This document shows positions 1-7,917 of a stretch of DNA of 64,000 nt, piece after piece (within the stretch, counting starts at the first letter, position 1; each line of letters begins with the position of its first letter). The stretch comes from UBA2287 sp037442025 (lineage in GTDB: Bacteria > Bacteroidota > Bacteroidia > Bacteroidales > Tenuifilaceae), in contig JBBIRB010000009.1 in assembly GCA_037442025.1 (NCBI GenBank), positions 9,742 to 73,741 of the forward strand, read 5' to 3'. Under the pieces are notes generated by a model. That model was not told the DNA's origin. It searched no databases and saw only the letters and a program-made list of their open reading frames with translations. The position numbers were made by a program, and so were the translations under genes.

Positions 1-2
1 CC

Positions 3-608
3 GCAAAGGTGGTTGGCAAGGCCATTGTTGCCCAGGATCCAATGGTGGCTGTGGTTCGCTGTTCGGGTTCTCCCGAACATAGGCCTCGTACCAGCACTTA
101 CAGCGGAGCACAGTCGTGCAAAATTGCAACAACCCTGTTCAGTGGCGATACTGGTTGTCAGTATGGCTGTTTGGGCCTTGGCGATTGCGTTGTGGTATGT
201 AAATTCGATGCCATTTATATTGACCAAACTACAGGTTTACCCGTGGTTAGCGACGAAAAGTGTACAGCCTGTGGTGCATGCGTTAAGGCTTGTCCTAAGT
301 TTATTATCGAAATGAGAAAGAAGGGGCCAAAGAGTAAGCGAATTTTCGTTTCGTGTATTAACAAGGATAAAGGGGGCGTTGCCAAAAAGAGCTGCGCAGT
401 GGCCTGCATTGGATGTAGCAAGTGCCAAAAGGTGTGCCCTCATGGTGCCATAACTATGGAGAATAATTTAGCCTATATCGACTTTAACAAATGCAAACTT
501 TGTCGTAAATGCGTTGAGGAATGCCCAACCAATGCCATTCTTGAGTTAAACTTTCCTGCACGCAAACCCAAGGTTGAAACTGAAACTCCAGCCAGTAAAG
601 CAGAATAG
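3..608 (+). CDS. rnfB: Ion-translocating oxidoreductase subunit RnfB (5' partial)
   Basis: This is the ferredoxin-like electron-entry subunit of the Rnf complex, which couples reduced ferredoxin oxidation to NAD reduction and ion pumping at the inner membrane. The reading frame is open to the left edge, so the membrane anchor and the first Fe-S motif lie outside the window; an internal GTG at 9 is not the true start. The visible 201 residues hold a run of cysteine motifs typical of long Bacteroidota RnfB: CQYGC followed by DCVVVC, then CTACGACVKACP, CIGCSKCQKVCP and CKLCRKCVEECP, i.e. four ferredoxin-type half motifs able to carry [4Fe-4S] clusters. A charged tail (KPKVETETPASKAE) ends the protein. 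It is followed 31 bp later by rnfC, the usual order. Identification is secure. Confidence 0.95.
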   Translation, partial: AKVVGKAIVAQDPMVAVVRCSGSPEHRPRTSTYSGAQSCKIATTLFSGDTGCQYGCLGLGDCVVVCKFDAIYIDQTTGLPVVSDEKCTACGACVKACPKFIIEMRKKGPKSKRIFVSCINKDKGGVAKKSCAVACIGCSKCQKVCPHGAITMENNLAYIDFNKCKLCRKCVEECPTNAILELNFPARKPKVETETPASKAE

Positions 609-639
609 CATTTTCATTCGACAATAAATATATGCGAAT

Positions 640-1974
640 ATGTTAAAAACATTTCCCAAAGGCGGGGTTCATCCCCCCGAAAATAAAATCTCTGCTAAGG
701 CAAACATTGAGAATTTGCCCTTGCCCAAACAGGTTGTCATTCCCATTTCGCAGCACATAGGTGCTCCGGCAAGCCCAATTGTAGCCAAAGGCGATAAAGT
801 GTTGGTAGGGCAGGTAATTGCAAAAAGTACTGGCTTCGTTTCGGCCAATATACATTCGTCGGTGTCGGGTACTGTAGCCTCGCTCGATCCGGTCCTCGAC
901 TCAACTGGCTACAAACGTCCCGCTGTTACAATAGCTGTAGAGGGAGATGAATGGCTTCCTGAGATTGACAGGAGTAACGATTTGAAAAAGACTTTTAGCC
1001 TGACGGCTGAAGAAATTGTGACCAAGGTTGGTGAGGCTGGTATTGTGGGATTAGGTGGTGCAACCTTCCCCTCGCACGTAAAACTTTCCATTCCCAAGGG
1101 TAAAAAGGCCGACGTGCTTATAATTAACGGGGTAGAATGCGAACCTTACCTTACCTCCGACCACCGCTTAATGTTGGAAATGGGGCATGAACTAATGGTT
1201 GGTATTCAGATTCTGAAAAAAGCACTTGGGGTTAACCGTGCAATTATTGGAATTGAGAATAATAAACCCGACGCAATATCTCACCTAAAAAAGGTTGCTA
1301 TCGAATATTCCGGAATTGAGGTTCAAGCTCTAAAAGTTATGTACCCACAGGGAGGCGAAAAGCAGCTTATTAAAGCTGTAATAAATCGGGAGGTGCCATC
1401 GGGCGGATTACCAATCGATGTAGGAACCGTTGTACACAATGTAGGAACAGCAGTAGCGGTTTACGAAGCAATTCAGAAAAACAAGCCGCTATTTGAGCGC
1501 GTTGTAACTATAACCGGAAAGAATTTGCCCAAAACAGGCAACTATATGGTACGTATTGGAACGCCCATATCGCAACTTATAGAGGCAGCGGGAGGCTTAC
1601 CCACCGACACTGGCAAGGTTGTAAACGGTGGCCCAATGATGGGAAAATCGATTAACACCATTGAGGCTCCTGTAACAAAAGGAACTTCGGGGGTTATAGT
1701 TTTTCCGCAAAGCGAATCGATGCGCGCTCAGGAAAATCCTTCGTGCATTCGTTGTGCAAAATGCGTTTCGGTTTGTCCTATGGGCCTTGAACCTTACCTT
1801 CTAAATAAGTTGAGCCAAAAGAAAATTTTCGACCGTCTTGAGTCTGAAAAAGTTCTCGATTGTATGGAGTGCGGATCGTGCAGCTATGTTTGTCCTGCAA
1901 AACTACCTCTGCTCGATTATATTCGCCTCGGAAAAGGGGAGGTAAATGCAATTTTAAGAGCCCGCAAAAATTAA
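640..1974 (+). CDS. rnfC: Ion-translocating oxidoreductase subunit RnfC
   Basis: RnfC is the peripheral Rnf subunit that docks NAD(H) and FMN and passes electrons through two [4Fe-4S] clusters. The 444-residue product has the family N terminus (MLKTFPKGGVHPPENK), a glycine-rich nucleotide-binding stretch around residues 127-165 (GIVGLGGATFPSHVK, then INGVECEPYLTSDHR), and two cysteine motifs near the C terminus: CIRCAKCVSVCP at about 369-380 and CMECGSCSYVCP at about 408-419. It lacks the long repetitive C-terminal tail seen in some proteobacterial RnfC, as expected for Bacteroidota. It sits 31 bp after rnfB and 28 bp before rnfD and is surely co-transcribed with them. No anomalies. Confidence 0.97.
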   Translation: MLKTFPKGGVHPPENKISAKANIENLPLPKQVVIPISQHIGAPASPIVAKGDKVLVGQVIAKSTGFVSANIHSSVSGTVASLDPVLDSTGYKRPAVTIAVEGDEWLPEIDRSNDLKKTFSLTAEEIVTKVGEAGIVGLGGATFPSHVKLSIPKGKKADVLIINGVECEPYLTSDHRLMLEMGHELMVGIQILKKALGVNRAIIGIENNKPDAISHLKKVAIEYSGIEVQALKVMYPQGGEKQLIKAVINREVPSGGLPIDVGTVVHNVGTAVAVYEAIQKNKPLFERVVTITGKNLPKTGNYMVRIGTPISQLIEAAGGLPTDTGKVVNGGPMMGKSINTIEAPVTKGTSGVIVFPQSESMRAQENPSCIRCAKCVSVCPMGLEPYLLNKLSQKKIFDRLESEKVLDCMECGSCSYVCPAKLPLLDYIRLGKGEVNAILRARKN

Positions 1975-2002
1975 TTTTAACGAAGTTGTAAAAATAATAG
2001 TA

Positions 2003-2998
2003 ATGAACAAACTACTTACTGTATCGCCCTCGCCTCATGTTCATAGCGGCGAATCGACCCCACGGTTGATGTACAATGTAGTACTAGCCATGATACCCGC
2101 TTTGGCCGTATCGGTATTCTACTTTGGCCATGAGGCGTTAATTGTAACAATGGTGGCCATTATCTCTTGCCTTGTGTTTGAATATGCCATTCAAAAATTT
2201 TTGCTTAAGGTAAAACCAACCATTACCGATGGTTCTGCAGTTGTTACAGGGCTCCTTCTTGCATTTAATTTACCTAGCAATATACCTTGGTGGATTATTG
2301 TTATTGGTGCTTTAGTTTCCATTGGGGTTGGTAAAATGAGTTTTGGCGGTTTAGGCAACAATCCTTTTAATCCTGCATTGGTGGGAAGGGTTTTTCTTCT
2401 CATTTCTTTCCCAGTGCAAATGACAACTTGGCCCTTGCCCATACAGGCTCGTGTCGACTATGTAGATGCTATTACTGGTCCTACTCCGCTTGCAATAGTT
2501 AAGGAGGGTTTAAGTAAGGGTGAAGTTATGAGCCAAATAGCCCAGAAAATTCCGAGCCACATGGAATTGTTCATGGGGTCAATGGGCGGTTCACTTGGTG
2601 AAATTGCTGCCTTTGCTCTAATTATTGGCTTCTTCTGGATGCTTTTTACTAGGGTGATCACTTGGCATATTCCTGTTTCAATTATAACGACAATAGCCGT
2701 TTTTACTGGTGTATTATGGCTTATTAATCCCGAAACAAACGCCGATCCTTTATTCCATTTGCTTACAGGTGGCGTAATGCTTGGGGCAATATTTATGGCC
2801 ACCGATTACGTTACCTCGCCCATGCATCCTAAGGGCATGTGGGTTTTTGGAATTGGTATTGGAGCACTTACTGTAATTATTAGGGTATGGGGCGCTTACC
2901 CTGAGGGTGTTTCATTTGCCATTCTAATTATGAATGCTTTTGTTCCATTAATAAACAGATACATGAAACCATCGCGTTTCGGAGAGGTGAAAAAATGA
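2003..2998 (+). CDS. rnfD: Ion-translocating oxidoreductase subunit RnfD
   Basis: RnfD is an integral membrane subunit of Rnf carrying covalently bound FMN. The 331-residue protein has the conserved opening (LLTVSPSPHVHSGEST), about nine hydrophobic segments, and the flavinylation motif DAITGPTPL, in which Thr161 is the likely FMN attachment residue (family form is S/T-G-A-T-x-L; here Pro replaces Ala). The conserved GGLGNNPFNPALVGR segment precedes it. The next rnf gene would normally follow within a few bases, but here a foreign-looking small gene is inserted before rnfG. The flavin transferase ApbE needed for FMN attachment is not encoded in this window. Confidence 0.97.
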   Translation: MNKLLTVSPSPHVHSGESTPRLMYNVVLAMIPALAVSVFYFGHEALIVTMVAIISCLVFEYAIQKFLLKVKPTITDGSAVVTGLLLAFNLPSNIPWWIIVIGALVSIGVGKMSFGGLGNNPFNPALVGRVFLLISFPVQMTTWPLPIQARVDYVDAITGPTPLAIVKEGLSKGEVMSQIAQKIPSHMELFMGSMGGSLGEIAAFALIIGFFWMLFTRVITWHIPVSIITTIAVFTGVLWLINPETNADPLFHLLTGGVMLGAIFMATDYVTSPMHPKGMWVFGIGIGALTVIIRVWGAYPEGVSFAILIMNAFVPLINRYMKPSRFGEVKK

Positions 2999-3007
2999 TT
3001 AATCGGT

Positions 3008-3419
3008 TATTGATTAATGAATAATTTTGAACATAATGGCTGAAAGAGACTTGAAAAAAAGAACGAAGAAGTTTGCACATGATTGTGTAAAAATTTCACT
3101 TCAATTTCCTAATAACAAAATGGGATTACATTTTCAAGATCAACTCATTAGGTGCTCAACATCTGTTGCCGCAAATTACCGAGCAGCTTGTATTGCACAA
3201 ACAAAAAAGAGTTTTCTTTCTAAATTGAGCATAGCTATTGAAGAAGTTGATGAATCAAATTTTTGGTTAGAGTTTGCAAGGGATGAAAATCTTATTTCTA
3301 TTAGCGAATCCTTGCAACATTTAATTCAAGAATCAACAGAATTAACTGCAATTTTTATTTCATCCAGAAAAACAGCACAAAAAAATGAAGGCACAAAGAA
3401 TAGTAATCATTAGTCATTA
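3008..3419 (+). mobile_element. Putative inserted IVP-type cassette bounded by imperfect inverted repeats
   Basis: The segment between rnfD and rnfG contains one small gene and is noticeably more AT-rich than the rnf genes. Its ends are imperfect inverted repeats: TATTGATTAATGA at 3008-3020 matches the reverse complement of 3407-3419 (TAATGACTAATGA) at 11 of 13 positions, and the right arm overlaps the stop codon. The cargo protein belongs to the family first found inside intervening sequences of 23S rRNA genes, which also occurs as free-standing copies in Bacteroidota. That this is a discrete mobile unit is inference; no transposase is present. Confidence 0.4.
3036..3413 (+). CDS. Four helix bundle protein (23S rRNA intervening sequence/S23 type)
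   Basis: The 125-residue product matches the small four-helix-bundle family (S23/IVP), often encoded within 23S rRNA intervening sequences. Diagnostic features are the early KKFAHDCVKIS helix, the motif DQLIRCSTSVAANYRAAC near residues 40-57 (compare the family pattern Q-L-x-R-A/C-S-x-S-V-A-A-N-x-x-E/R-A), and the later ESNFWLEF segment. ATG at 3036 is preferred to the in-frame TTG at 3027. The function of the family is unknown; members form pentamers of helical bundles and have been suggested to bind nucleic acid. It interrupts the rnf operon in the sense direction, so it is probably co-transcribed with rnf. There is no metabolic reason to link it to electron transport, so it is best seen as a passenger. 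Confidence 0.88.
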   Translation: MAERDLKKRTKKFAHDCVKISLQFPNNKMGLHFQDQLIRCSTSVAANYRAACIAQTKKSFLSKLSIAIEEVDESNFWLEFARDENLISISESLQHLIQESTELTAIFISSRKTAQKNEGTKNSNH

Positions 3420-3439
3420 TACACTAAACATTTTTTACT

Positions 3440-4018
3440 ATGGCTAAAGAATCGACATTTAAAAATATGACGCTAACCCTGTTCGTGGTAACATTGCTTG
3501 CGTCAACAAGTTTGGGTTTTGTATATAGTTTCACAAAAGGACCCATTGAGAATGCGCAGAACGCAAAAATAAACAATGCCATTAGCAAAGTTTTACCCGA
3601 GTTTGATAATAAGCCTGCAGCAGAAAAGTATACTCGCGAGGTGGATGGCGGTATACTGACGTTTTACCCTGCTACCAAGGGTGGACAAAAAGTAGGTACT
3701 GCCATTCAAACCTTTACAAAGAATGGTTTTAGTGGACAAATTGACTTAATGGTAGGCTTCCTGGCCGATGGCAGTATACATGCCATTGAAGTGATTGCTC
3801 ACAAAGAAACTCCTGGCCTGGGCGATAAAATGGAAAGCGATAAATCCAATTTCAGCGTGCAATTTAAGGGTAAGAACCCGGCAACATTTAAACTTATGGT
3901 AACTAAAGATGGTGGCAATGTAGATGCCATTACCGCTTCCACCATCAGTTCGCGTGCCTATTGCGATGCAGTTCAGCGCGCCTACAATGAACTAGTTAAG
4001 GAAGGAGGCATTCAATGA
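3440..4018 (+). CDS. rnfG: Ion-translocating oxidoreductase subunit RnfG
   Basis: RnfG is anchored by one N-terminal membrane segment (about residues 9-30) with a periplasmic FMN-binding domain that relays electrons to RnfD. In this 192-residue protein the flavinylation motif is DAITASTISS, giving Thr168 as the likely covalent FMN site; the usual S-G-A-T-x-S/T is altered to T-A-S-T-I-S but keeps the key Thr. The conserved HKETPGLGDKM stretch lies at about 116-127. Its stop codon overlaps the ATG of rnfE by four bases, a sign of translational coupling. It resumes the rnf operon after the inserted four-helix-bundle gene. Confidence 0.95.
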   Translation: MAKESTFKNMTLTLFVVTLLASTSLGFVYSFTKGPIENAQNAKINNAISKVLPEFDNKPAAEKYTREVDGGILTFYPATKGGQKVGTAIQTFTKNGFSGQIDLMVGFLADGSIHAIEVIAHKETPGLGDKMESDKSNFSVQFKGKNPATFKLMVTKDGGNVDAITASTISSRAYCDAVQRAYNELVKEGGIQ

Positions 4019-4599
4019 ATCAAATAACCAATTTTACCAAGGGTTTTATTAAAGAAAATCCTGTATTTGTGCTCCTTTTGGGTATGTGTCCGGCATTAGG
4101 TACTACAACAAGCGCAATAAACGGTTTAGGAATGGGCTTGGCCACAACCTTTGTTCTTATAATGGCCAATGTAATTATTTCGTTGGTTAAAAATGTAATT
4201 CCTGCCAAAGTGCGAATTCCTTCGTACATTGTAGTTATTGCAACATTTGTTACCATAGTCGACCTGAGCATGGCAGGTTTCCTTCCAGCCCTACATGCTC
4301 AGTTGGGTCTTTTCATCCCCCTTATTGTAGTTAACTGCATAGTTTTAGGCCGAGCCGAAGCATTTGCATCAAAAAATACAGTATGGTCATCGTTTATCGA
4401 TGGTTTGGGTATGGGCCTTGGTTTTGCTTTTGGGCTAGCTACATTAGGTGGGGTACGCGAAATACTTGGTAGTGGTAAACTGTTTGGTGCTACAATTTAC
4501 CCAAATTCCTATGGGATGCTAGTTTTTGTTCTTGCTCCTGGCGCATTTATAGCGCTTGGCTATTTAATTTCACTAATGAATCGATTGGCAAAGAAATAG
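4015..4599 (+). CDS. rnfE: Ion-translocating oxidoreductase subunit RnfE
   Basis: RnfE is one of the two homologous six-helix membrane subunits that form the ion-pumping, [2Fe-2S]-carrying core of Rnf. The 194-residue protein begins with the family pattern FTKGFIKENPVFVLLLGMCPALG, where the Cys in GMCPALG, together with the Cys in VNCIVLGRAEA, corresponds to conserved cysteines of the RnfA/E family. Six hydrophobic helices are visible. It overlaps rnfG by four bases and is followed nine bases later by rnfA. No anomalies. Confidence 0.96.
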   Translation: MNQITNFTKGFIKENPVFVLLLGMCPALGTTTSAINGLGMGLATTFVLIMANVIISLVKNVIPAKVRIPSYIVVIATFVTIVDLSMAGFLPALHAQLGLFIPLIVVNCIVLGRAEAFASKNTVWSSFIDGLGMGLGFAFGLATLGGVREILGSGKLFGATIYPNSYGMLVFVLAPGAFIALGYLISLMNRLAKK

Positions 4600-4608
4600 T
4601 ATATCGAT

Positions 4609-5181
4609 ATGGAATACATTATAATTATAATTTCGGCTGTATTTGTCAACAACATTGTGTTGGCACAGTTTTTAGGGATTTGTCCATTTCTCGGTGTTTC
4701 GGGTAAAGTGGAAACTTCTGTTGGCATGTCGGGGGCAGTTACCTTTGTATTGACCATTGCTACTATAGTAACTTTTTTAATAATGCACTACGTACTAATA
4801 CCATTAGGTATTGGTTACATGCAAACGGTAGCATATATTCTGGTTATAGCGGCACTAGTTCAAATGGTAGAAATCATTTTGAAAAAAGTAAGCCCTGCTC
4901 TTTATCAAGCATTGGGCGTTTTTTTACCGCTAATTACTACCAACTGCGCCATACTTGGGGTAGCCATTCTGGTAGTACAGAAAGAATTCAGTTTACTCGA
5001 AAGCGTAGTTTTTGCTATAGCAAATGCAATTGGGTTTGCTCTGGCTTTAATTGTTTTTGCCGGTATACGTGAATCGTTAGATTTGGTCGACATTCCCAAA
5101 GGAATGAAAGGTGCACCCATAGCATTAGTTGTTGCCGGTATTTTGGCACTCGCATTTATGGGTTTCGCCGGAATTGTATAG
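4609..5181 (+). CDS. rnfA: Ion-translocating oxidoreductase subunit RnfA
   Basis: RnfA pairs with RnfE to form the symmetric membrane core of the Rnf ion pump. The 190-residue protein shows the signature VNNIVLAQFLGICPFLGVSG near the N terminus and TTNCAILGVAI around residue 105, each holding one conserved cysteine, and six hydrophobic helices. It ends the rnf operon. The six subunits B, C, D, G, E, A are therefore all present here, apart from the N terminus of RnfB, which is off the window. Confidence 0.96.
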   Translation: MEYIIIIISAVFVNNIVLAQFLGICPFLGVSGKVETSVGMSGAVTFVLTIATIVTFLIMHYVLIPLGIGYMQTVAYILVIAALVQMVEIILKKVSPALYQALGVFLPLITTNCAILGVAILVVQKEFSLLESVVFAIANAIGFALALIVFAGIRESLDLVDIPKGMKGAPIALVVAGILALAFMGFAGIV

Positions 5182-5220
5182 CATAACTGATTTATTTGAA
5201 TTATTCGAAAAAAGTGCATA

Positions 5221-5237
5221 GAAGTTTTTAAAACTTC
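5221..5237. repeat. Short perfect palindrome before the acyltransferase start
   Basis: GAAGTTTT-T-AAAACTTC is a perfect inverted repeat ending one base before the ATG at 5239. It lies between rnfA and the acyltransferase gene. It might be an operator or a weak stem at the ribosome-binding region; there is no T-tract after it, so it does not look like a standard terminator. Confidence 0.4.
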
Positions 5238-5238
5238 A

Positions 5239-6135
5239 ATGTACTTCAAACTCCTTATTTATATGCCAGTAATTGAGATCCTTGGGTTTTTTCTAGCTGT
5301 TATTCTAATAGGACTAATTCCTTTTTTTGCTCTATACGGTTTCTCTCACTTGGTGTATTTGGTTCTATATAAGATATTTGGATATAGGAAAAGGGTAGTG
5401 TTCGAAAATCTTAAGGGCTGTTTTCCCAATTACGAAAACGATGAGATTAACCGAATTGCTTCAGGCTTTTATAAAAATTTGTGCGATATTTTTATTGAAA
5501 GCACCAAGGCTTTTACCATGTCGCGAAGGCAAATACTTGCAAGGCATAAAATAATAAACCCCGAAGTTTTAGAGCAGTTTTACAAATCCAACCAGAGCAT
5601 AATAGGTGTAACTGGGCATTACTGTAACTGGGAGTGGGGGAGCCTTTCGGCTAGCTTACAAACTCCATATAAAGTTGTTGCCTTTTACATGCCATTAAGG
5701 AATAGAACTATCGACAGATTTGTTAGGTGGAGCCGGTCGCGTTTTGGCACTACATTGGCTTCGGTAGCCGATACCAGTAAAACATTTGAAAAATATAAAG
5801 ACTTAGGAACGGTTTTTTTAATGGCTGCCGATCAGGGAATTGCCAGTAAGTATAGAGACAGAGCCTACTGGATTCAGTTTTTAAATCGCAATACGCCGTT
5901 TCTGTATGGGTTGGAAAAGCACTCGCGCAAAAACAACTTTCCCGTAGTATACATTGATGTTCAGCGAGTAAGACGAGGTTACTACACGCTCGAACTTACT
6001 GTTCTTACAACAAATCCTTCCGAATTGCCCGATGGCATGGTTACCGAACTGTATGCTCGTAAACTTGAGCAGGTTATACAAAAAAAGCCAGAAAACTGGC
6101 TTTGGTCGCATAGGCGCTGGAAGGTTTCACGATAG
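5239..6135 (+). CDS. Lipid A biosynthesis-type (LpxL/HtrB family) lysophospholipid acyltransferase
   Basis: This 298-residue protein belongs to the lysophospholipid acyltransferase family that adds secondary acyl chains to lipid A. It has an N-terminal membrane anchor (about residues 10-42), the family sequence FGYRKRVVFENLKGCFP, and the catalytic H-x4-E motif HYCNWE (His127, Glu132). The later ADQGIASK and the closing PENWLWSHRRWK are also characteristic. It presumably acts on the cytoplasmic face of the inner membrane using acyl-ACP. An alternative ATG at 5263 would shorten it by eight residues. Its 3' end overlaps the oppositely transcribed acyl-CoA synthetase by nine bases. Confidence 0.9.
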   Translation: MYFKLLIYMPVIEILGFFLAVILIGLIPFFALYGFSHLVYLVLYKIFGYRKRVVFENLKGCFPNYENDEINRIASGFYKNLCDIFIESTKAFTMSRRQILARHKIINPEVLEQFYKSNQSIIGVTGHYCNWEWGSLSASLQTPYKVVAFYMPLRNRTIDRFVRWSRSRFGTTLASVADTSKTFEKYKDLGTVFLMAADQGIASKYRDRAYWIQFLNRNTPFLYGLEKHSRKNNFPVVYIDVQRVRRGYYTLELTVLTTNPSELPDGMVTELYARKLEQVIQKKPENWLWSHRRWKVSR

Positions 6136-7917
6136 GTACATCGAATCGATTTGCTCCTTAAACTGATCGATTATTACATTCCGCTTTACCTTTAGCGTGT
6201 TGGTTAGTAGGCCGTTTTGTATGCTTAATGCTTCTTTTAACAGTTTGAACTTAACCACTTTCTCGTAGGGGGTAAAATCGCCTTGGAGTTTCTCAATCCG
6301 AACAGAATAGAACTCAATAATTTCGTTTTTCGAAATAAGATCATCAATCGAAGTGTAAGCTATGCTCATTTTATCGGCCTCTTTCTTAAGCAATTCGAAT
6401 GCTGGAACAATAAGGGCCGTAACAAATTTTCGATTATCGCCAATGGCTACAACTTGCTCAATAAAAGGATCTTGGCTAAGCTTTAATTCAATTTTTTGCG
6501 GCGAAATGTATTTACCAACCGAGGTTTTCATTAGGTCCTTAATCCTGTCGGTCATAATTAAATCGCCATTTGGAGTAAGGTACCCCTTATCACCACTATA
6601 ATACCAGCCATCAATTAGCGACTTTTTAGTTTCTTCGGGTTTGTTATAGTAGCCTTTAAAAACGGTGCTACCCTTAATTAAAATTTCACCCTCTTCGCTA
6701 AAATTAATTTCTAGCCCCGGCATTATGGAGCCGCAGGCATCCAAGTCGTACCTGTGCGATTTAAAGCACGAAACGGTGGCAGTGGTTTCAGTTGCTCCGT
6801 AACCGTAGTTAACAAATATGCCAGCAGCATGGAAAAACTTAAGTAGTTTAGGGCTTATAGCGGCTCCTGCGCAGGGCATAAACTTAATATTACCACCAAA
6901 AACGCTTCTCAATTTTTTTAGCACAAGTTTATTTGCAAGTGCATACTTAAACCTCAGGCCAACAGGCGGTTTTTGGGTTTTGCTTTTATAATCGGAGTAC
7001 TTATGACCAATTGAAATAGCCCAATTAAATATATTCTGCTTAAAGGTTGGCCATTTCGACAGTTCAAGCTGAATTCCATCATAGGTTTTTTCGAAAAATC
7101 TGGGAACCGTGCACATTACCGACGGCTTAATAATTGGCAACTGGCTAATAATTTCTCTCGGATTTTCAATGTAGGCATTGCGTGCGCCACGGTAAATAAT
7201 AAAGTAAGTCCAGGTTCTTTCGAACACATGGCTAAGCGGAAGGAAGCATACCGACAAATCGGACTCGTTTACATCTAAACGCTCGTCGTGAATGCGAAAG
7301 CACGAAAAGAACTGAGCATGATCAAACATAACCCCTTTGGGTTCGCCCGTGGTTCCCGATGTGTATATAATTGTTGCAAGGTCTTCGGCTTTAGCCTCTT
7401 CTAATTGCTTGTTGAGTTGCGTAGTGAAATTTTCGTTTTTTCCTAATTCGCAAAAGGATTTCCAGTCGATACTCTTATCGTTAGCAATTTTTACCGTTGG
7501 GTCGAAAACAACTATTTTGGCAATGGAATTACTATTCTCTAAAAGCCATAGGGCTTTTTCGTACTGCTCGGCATTACCAACAAATATTAACCCCATTCTG
7601 GTTTCGTCAACAATGTATTTAAGTTGCTGTTTCGATGAGGTTGCGTAAAACGGAACAACCACACCTCTTATGCCCAAAATACCAAAATCGGCAATGGTCC
7701 ACTCGGGGCGGTTATCGCTAAAAATGCCAATATTATCGGCCTCTTTATAGCCTAACGATATTAGTGCCCGCGAAACAATTTTAACTTGGCTAACAAGTTC
7801 GCTCCACGAAATGCTTTCGTACTTGCTGGCAGAACCATTACTTTTAAATTTAAATACCTCTTTCGAGTTGTAGCGAGCGGCACGCTCAAAAAGCATGCTA
7901 ACCAAGTGTTGTTTCAT
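6127..7917 (-). CDS. Long-chain fatty acid CoA ligase, AMP-forming
   Basis: The 596-residue protein is an acyl-adenylate-forming enzyme activating fatty acids to acyl-CoA with ATP. Visible motifs are the phosphate-binding loop TSGTTGEPKG at residues 186-195, GYGATETTATVS in the core, YSGDKGYL and the C-terminal hinge DRIKDLMKTSVGKYISPQKIE around residue 465. Its length and motif set match the FadD15-like long-chain ligases common in Bacteroidota rather than acetyl-CoA synthetase. It is monocistronic, reading away from the REP/Y1 transposase region. Substrate chain length cannot be told from sequence alone. Confidence 0.92.
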   Translation of the reverse strand: MKQHLVSMLFERAARYNSKEVFKFKSNGSASKYESISWSELVSQVKIVSRALISLGYKEADNIGIFSDNRPEWTIADFGILGIRGVVVPFYATSSKQQLKYIVDETRMGLIFVGNAEQYEKALWLLENSNSIAKIVVFDPTVKIANDKSIDWKSFCELGKNENFTTQLNKQLEEAKAEDLATIIYTSGTTGEPKGVMFDHAQFFSCFRIHDERLDVNESDLSVCFLPLSHVFERTWTYFIIYRGARNAYIENPREIISQLPIIKPSVMCTVPRFFEKTYDGIQLELSKWPTFKQNIFNWAISIGHKYSDYKSKTQKPPVGLRFKYALANKLVLKKLRSVFGGNIKFMPCAGAAISPKLLKFFHAAGIFVNYGYGATETTATVSCFKSHRYDLDACGSIMPGLEINFSEEGEILIKGSTVFKGYYNKPEETKKSLIDGWYYSGDKGYLTPNGDLIMTDRIKDLMKTSVGKYISPQKIELKLSQDPFIEQVVAIGDNRKFVTALIVPAFELLKKEADKMSIAYTSIDDLISKNEIIEFYSVRIEKLQGDFTPYEKVVKFKLLKEALSIQNGLLTNTLKVKRNVIIDQFKEQIDSMYLS

